From Bugula neritina (Eukaryota > Bryozoa > Gymnolaemata > Cheilostomatida > Bugulidae), in assembly GCA_964035545.1 (NCBI GenBank), contig OZ037773.1, positions 6,402,251 through 6,466,250 of the forward strand: a stretch of DNA of 64,000 nucleotides. The letters run 5' to 3'. Positions 59,801 through 64,000 of this stretch are shown piece after piece. Both the position numbers and the translations under genes were made by a program. The notes beneath the pieces are model-generated. The model saw only the letters and a program-made list of their open reading frames with translations, did no database searches and was not told the DNA's origin. Numbering within the stretch: position 1 is the stretch's first letter; each line of letters starts with the position of its first letter.

Positions 59801-61733
59801 TATCAAAATTTAGCTAATACATTCAAGTTAATTTCCAAATATGAAAACAATTAAGTTTCATGTTTCATTGAAAGTTAAAACTTATATAAGAAAAGCCTTA
59901 GTTTTATCAATGGTTAATACTATTTTAAAAGTAAAAAGAAAAATCCCAACTAAAATTCCCAAAATCAGATTTTATATTGAATAAGTAGCCATAAACTGTA
60001 CCTATTATATTAGCTGGTGCTTGTAATTCTATATCTAGTTTACTATATTGAATGCTATTGAACTTCAGTAATCGAACTACAATTATAAACTAAGCCAATC
60101 AAAATACAGCAAAAACTGCATTCAAGTTTTAACTCAGCGCTAATATCTATACTGTTTTTTACAATATTTTATACTGAAGACTTTAAACACTTGTAAATAC
60201 AATATCTATAACTTTTAATTCAGCGTTCAACCCTTTGATTGGAGCCCTTCAACCACCACCGACTCTCTACCAGCCACCTGCAGCTTCAGTTCTCACCCCA
60301 ACTGGACAGAAAGAGGGACCAGATGGATGCAATCTCTTTATTTACCATCTTCCTCAAGAATTTGGGGATCCCGAGCTAGCCCAAATGTTCATGCCTTTTG
60401 GTACTGTTATATCGGCCAAGGTGTATGTGGACAGAGCCACAAACCAAAGTAAATGCTTCGGTAAGTAAAATAGTGATCAACGGGATAGAGGGTGGCTACT
60501 TTAGAACTGACGGTAGTTTTCTGAAATTAGAATCCTGCATACACAATATTGCTTCATAAAAATTAATTTCATCGAACTACATTATTTAAAATGAAAAGAG
60601 CATTTTAAATTAATTTGACTGTCGTTTGCCATTTAATTATTTATAGATGTTCAGTCATTTGGTGCTGCCGGTATTATGATTTATGCTGCTATACGCTAAA
60701 GTTTGACACACTTGAAAATTAACATCAGAAGAACTTTGAGTAAATTTAAATGTTTTAGTGGCAAAGCAGTTTTTAGCAAATAAGAGCTCATTGCTGAAAG
60801 ATGTTAAATGTTGAGTCTGTTTATGATTGTGCCATATTTTATTTCATTCTTCATGGACCATCTGTGTTGTATACCTTGAAAAAGTACCTACATTTAAAAT
60901 CCATGTCATTTATGACACTTGTCATCAGGTGCTAGCTCTATGTGTCAATTCCTACTGAAATATGGCGTCAAGCTGTAAGAATACAGCAAATATAAATAAT
61001 TAATATTTACTGATTGGTTCGAGGAAAAGTGAAGAACAATAATGTTATTCACTCACTGATAGAAATAATATAGTGTATTGTTTGAAGACTATCATGTATA
61101 GTGTCAGTGTAAAAGTGTCACCAGATTAATGTCATCTCATTACAAAATGCTGCTTATGTCAGCAGGTGTCTGGTGTATTACAGGATGACTAGTTGTTTTG
61201 TAAACTTCCTGTATATATTGATTGAGAAGCCAGTCTTCATGATAATTGTTGAACCTAATTTACTACATGAATGATAATCATTGAGTATGTTGTGCAGTAA
61301 CAGAGAAATTGTGAAAAGCCTGTGTTCTTGAATAAAAATATAGCAAAGCCACAACCCAAAACCAAATTTTTTATAAGCATCAAAGAACTTGTGCTATTAA
61401 AACTTCTCTGCTACTTTACCTATGTGAGAGAGACTAACTGCATGGCTTGCTGGCTTGCACACAAGCTTTTCCCCTACACATGTATTTTTAGCATTCGTGT
61501 TTTTGTAACCTAGGTTTTTAATGTTGGTCTTCATTTTTTAGATACTCATTAATTTTTGAACGCTTGAATTCGTTTATTAATGGAGTTATCTTCTTTTTGT
61601 AGGGTTTGTTAGTTTTGATAATCAAATGAGTGCCAGAGCCGCTATAGAAGCTATGAATGGATTCCAAATTGGGATGAAGAGACTCAAAGTTCAGCTGAAA
61701 CGACCCAAGACTGATCAGGCTAAACCCTACTAA
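53804..61733 (+). CDS. CELF: CELF3-6/Bruno-like RNA-binding protein, RRM1-less form
   Basis: Nine exons with matching phases give 380 residues: 53804-53819, 55757-55813, 56324-56452, 57928-58004, 58532-58708, 58957-59089, 59561-59746, 60224-60460, 61603-61733. RRM2 (about 25-105) has RNP2 KLFVGML (28-34) and RNP1 KGCAFLKF (67-74), then the CELF signature [15 protein letters not shown] divergent linker rich in Ala, Pro and Gln spans about 110-290. RRM3 (about 294-375) has RNP2 LFIYHLP and RNP1 KCFGFVSF and ends [13 protein letters not shown], as CELF proteins do. CELF proteins bind GU/U-rich RNA and control splicing, translation and decay. The usual N-terminal RRM1 is missing: a 16-bp exon (MTMVG) with a good donor fits phase to the exon before RRM2. 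Two foldback repeats lie in introns. Exons 2-9 are very secure; exon 1 is tentative. Confidence 0.88.
55925..56085. repeat. Foldback repeat, copy 2
   Basis: Left arm agttactgagtgcagtagtttgg and right arm ctcaaactattgcacccagt are inverted copies of each other, about 150 bp overall. It is in the second CELF intron. Confidence 0.75.
58040..58145 (+). repeat. Short dispersed repeat, copy 3
   Basis: Shares gttgaaattct, ttgctacatttctaatctag and a ttgctgcacctata tail with the copy at 16318. It lies in a CELF intron. Confidence 0.65.
59139..59310. repeat. Foldback repeat, copy 3 (best copy)
   Basis: Termini ttctataagcagctc and gagctgcttatagaa are exact inverted repeats. Inside, gactgagtgcaatagtttg pairs with caaactattgtactttatc. 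About 160 bp with no coding capacity; it looks like a small nonautonomous foldback/MITE-type element in a CELF intron. Confidence 0.8.
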
Positions 61734-61739
61734 TTGATA

Positions 61740-64000
61740 AAATCATATATTACTTTTATTTACAAGTTGACGCAATATTTAGACTATAAATTTATTATAT
61801 AATAGTTGACTGGACAAGACAGTTACTACCTTAGGAGTTGTCACACTCTTTCACTAGATTTCATTCACTTTAATTGATTGTGAATCTCACTATTGGAGCA
61901 TTTTATCATTATAGAATGTCATTGAAAACTACTTGTTTTAGGATTTAACAGAAAACTCAAACTGTTTTAAAAACAGCAACTTCTAACTAAAGCCAATTAC
62001 TTGCTAATTAAATATTAGTAAAAAGTTTCATATACGTTATTAGGTCACGATGTTCAAAATTTATATTGCCATGGACAAGTTATAAAATCTTAAAGAGTTG
62101 TTCAAGGGCTTTGCTGTTTGCAACTCAGTTTTCATTTTTGTCTTTTAGTAAAACTTAATATTATTGTATTATTATACTTGATAAAAATCTCACTGAACTT
62201 TATAGTCACCATCCATGTGAGAAAACCCTGATGGAAAGGTTTTTTTTAAGAACTTATTTATATGGGGCACATCCAGATAAAATTATGAATGGATGCTCTT
62301 CCTAACATCACTAATAGCATTTACCAGGGGTTCGAACTTATGACTTCGTGTTACCTATAAGCCAAATGCTCTAACTGTATTTATACCTAATCATACATAA
62401 GTTAAATTATTTATAATTAAAATATTTATAATACTTTAGTCTATTGTCAACAGCTGGTGACTTCAATCTAGTCAGGTTATACATGCTGATATCGTTTTCC
62501 AGTTGACTCTGTTTTTGCTGTTTGGGTGAGAGAAGTGCACAGAAGTTTTATGTATTAAGATTAAAATCAGTTATTATTATAGTTTCTAAAAAGTACATGG
62601 CCACCCTAATGCATTTTACAAAAATTAGCACAAGAAATTTTCCTGGTTGCCATTATATTCATTAACAATGGCAGCTGGAAAATATTATTTTACAGTGAAA
62701 ATTGTTTTGACATGAATTTTTTTCACCGCGGTTTTGTTTTTTATATAACTGACTTTAAATTTATTGCAATATAATTGATGACGCAATGCTATGATGTCAT
62801 AGCTGTCAATGAAGATTTGATTAAATTGCCGCTTTTTGCAATATATAACACTTTATTCATTTCCTGTTTTTGTTTCTATAACAATTAAGTTGACTATTTT
62901 TTTTCTCATTAATACGCAAGATTTAAATTTTGTTTTATTTTAAACATATTATACATTTTGAAAACTATTGTTTTTTTAAAATATTGAAAAAGCAGTAGTG
63001 CTGATAATAATTGAATGTTTATTAAGTTATATTTTTATTAAAGTTATTATTGGAATTATGAACAACGTTTCTTCTTATATATGATCCATCATTGGCTTAC
63101 TGTTACTTGGATACAGTTTCTGCTGGGAGTTGTGCAATCATGCTGTTCAATTGTTGGAAATCATTTTATTAACTATTATTCTATCTACATACTTATTATA
63201 TACTGTTATTATTTATTCCAATGCAATATTATAATTTTGACATATAGTTTATATAAAAACTCATACTAATTATAAATAAACTGTTATATACTAAAAATGT
63301 GTTACACTATGTTGCAAACCTAATTAGCTTTTTATTCATAAAATACTAGTTTTGGCAAACCTCATATTTTACTAATATAATGTGTTCTAAAACAGGCAAT
63401 TATCATTACTATCATGCTGTTTTGTTTTACCACATTATTTAAAAAAAGTGTTGCATATTAGATATAATATCAATATTCTAATATGAAAAGTGAACTAGTT
63501 TTAAACAAAAAAGTAGAACAAAAACTTGGTCAATGATGCATCCTTAGTATTCATAGTGAATGATATTACAGAAACGCATGCTTTATTACATACAGCAACT
63601 ATAATATTATGTATTCATGTGCAGATATTTTAAACCCCCCTGACTCATATCATGGCATGTGATTTGCAAGTACTTGCATAATTATACCTCCAATGTATTG
63701 CATAATATTTTATATTTTATATTTCTATTTAAAATTAATTTGATTTAAGTTATAAATTTATTTTTGATTTTATATTACCAGTTAGTGCAATAATTATCTT
63801 TAGCTCCACTATCAAATGAACGAAAACCTGCAAGAGTTCAAATTTTAATAATTCCTGCGTATTGTTTGCTTAAGATAATCAGCGTTGATGCAATTTTAGC
63901 CAGTTTTTAACATGTCTTTGCCAATAATTATATTATCTAATTTTTTATATCAGTTCATGCATCTCGACGCAGGTAAAACAAGTGCTGAGATATTTGTCAT
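61740..64000. other. Downstream region, no gene seen
   Basis: Presumed CELF 3' UTR at the start, then AT-rich sequence. Apart from the SINE at 62198 no exon, RNA gene or repeat is recognised up to the window end. Confidence 0.55.
62198..62385 (-). repeat. tRNA-headed SINE, partly decayed
   Basis: Tail gtcaccatccatgtgagaaa and block atgctcttcctaacatcact are clear, with B-box-like gttcgaactt; the extreme head is eroded. It lies downstream of the CELF-like gene. Confidence 0.7.

Overview
The window is a piece of an intron-rich, AT-rich animal genome. The evidence is GT-AG spliced genes with matching intron phases, a CELF-family RNA-binding protein, a FAM78 homologue, a seven-helix receptor, an APE/RT non-LTR retrotransposon, and several copies of a tRNA-headed SINE. 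An invertebrate, probably a marine lophotrochozoan, is my inference from overall character; I cannot name the species. There are no prokaryotic operons, CRISPR arrays or rRNA genes. Gene models were built by hand: each exon was joined only where acceptor, donor and reading-frame phase agree, and exon boundaries are given in each entry.

Layout. 0.4-2.4 kb (+): 3' part of an unrecognised small gene. 4.85-7.4 kb (-): a TIR-domain protein. 9.9-21.5 kb (-): a complete ten-exon receptor of 375 residues resembling the Dictyostelium cAMP-receptor class. Its first intron holds a full-length, ORF-intact RTE-like LINE (17599-21097) bounded by a perfect 13-bp target-site duplication. 24.3-32.5 kb (-): three tandem four-exon genes for small secreted proteins with an identical ten-cysteine plan that fits the prokineticin/colipase/Dickkopf fold. 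33.25-34.84 kb (-) and 43.14-44.44 kb (+): two intronless genes encoding distant paralogues of an unrecognised family. 35.9-42.7 kb (-): an at least eleven-exon unrecognised gene with a second possible first exon. 47.1-51.1 kb (-): a FAM78 homologue. 53.8-61.7 kb (+): a CELF3-6/Bruno-like protein that, as modelled, has RRM2 and RRM3 but no RRM1. 61.8-64 kb: no gene seen.

Repeats explain much of the remainder: about nine copies or fragments of one tRNA-related SINE, a foldback (inverted-repeat) family with three copies, a third short dispersed repeat, a possible solo LTR, a 10-bp minisatellite and several microsatellites. Two local duplications copied parts of exons: the donor end of a receptor exon and the start of a FAM78 exon.

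The genes do not form one pathway. The most promising items are the three-gene ten-cysteine secreted cluster and the pair of intronless paralogues, each of which looks like two similar halves ending in a hydrophobic helix.
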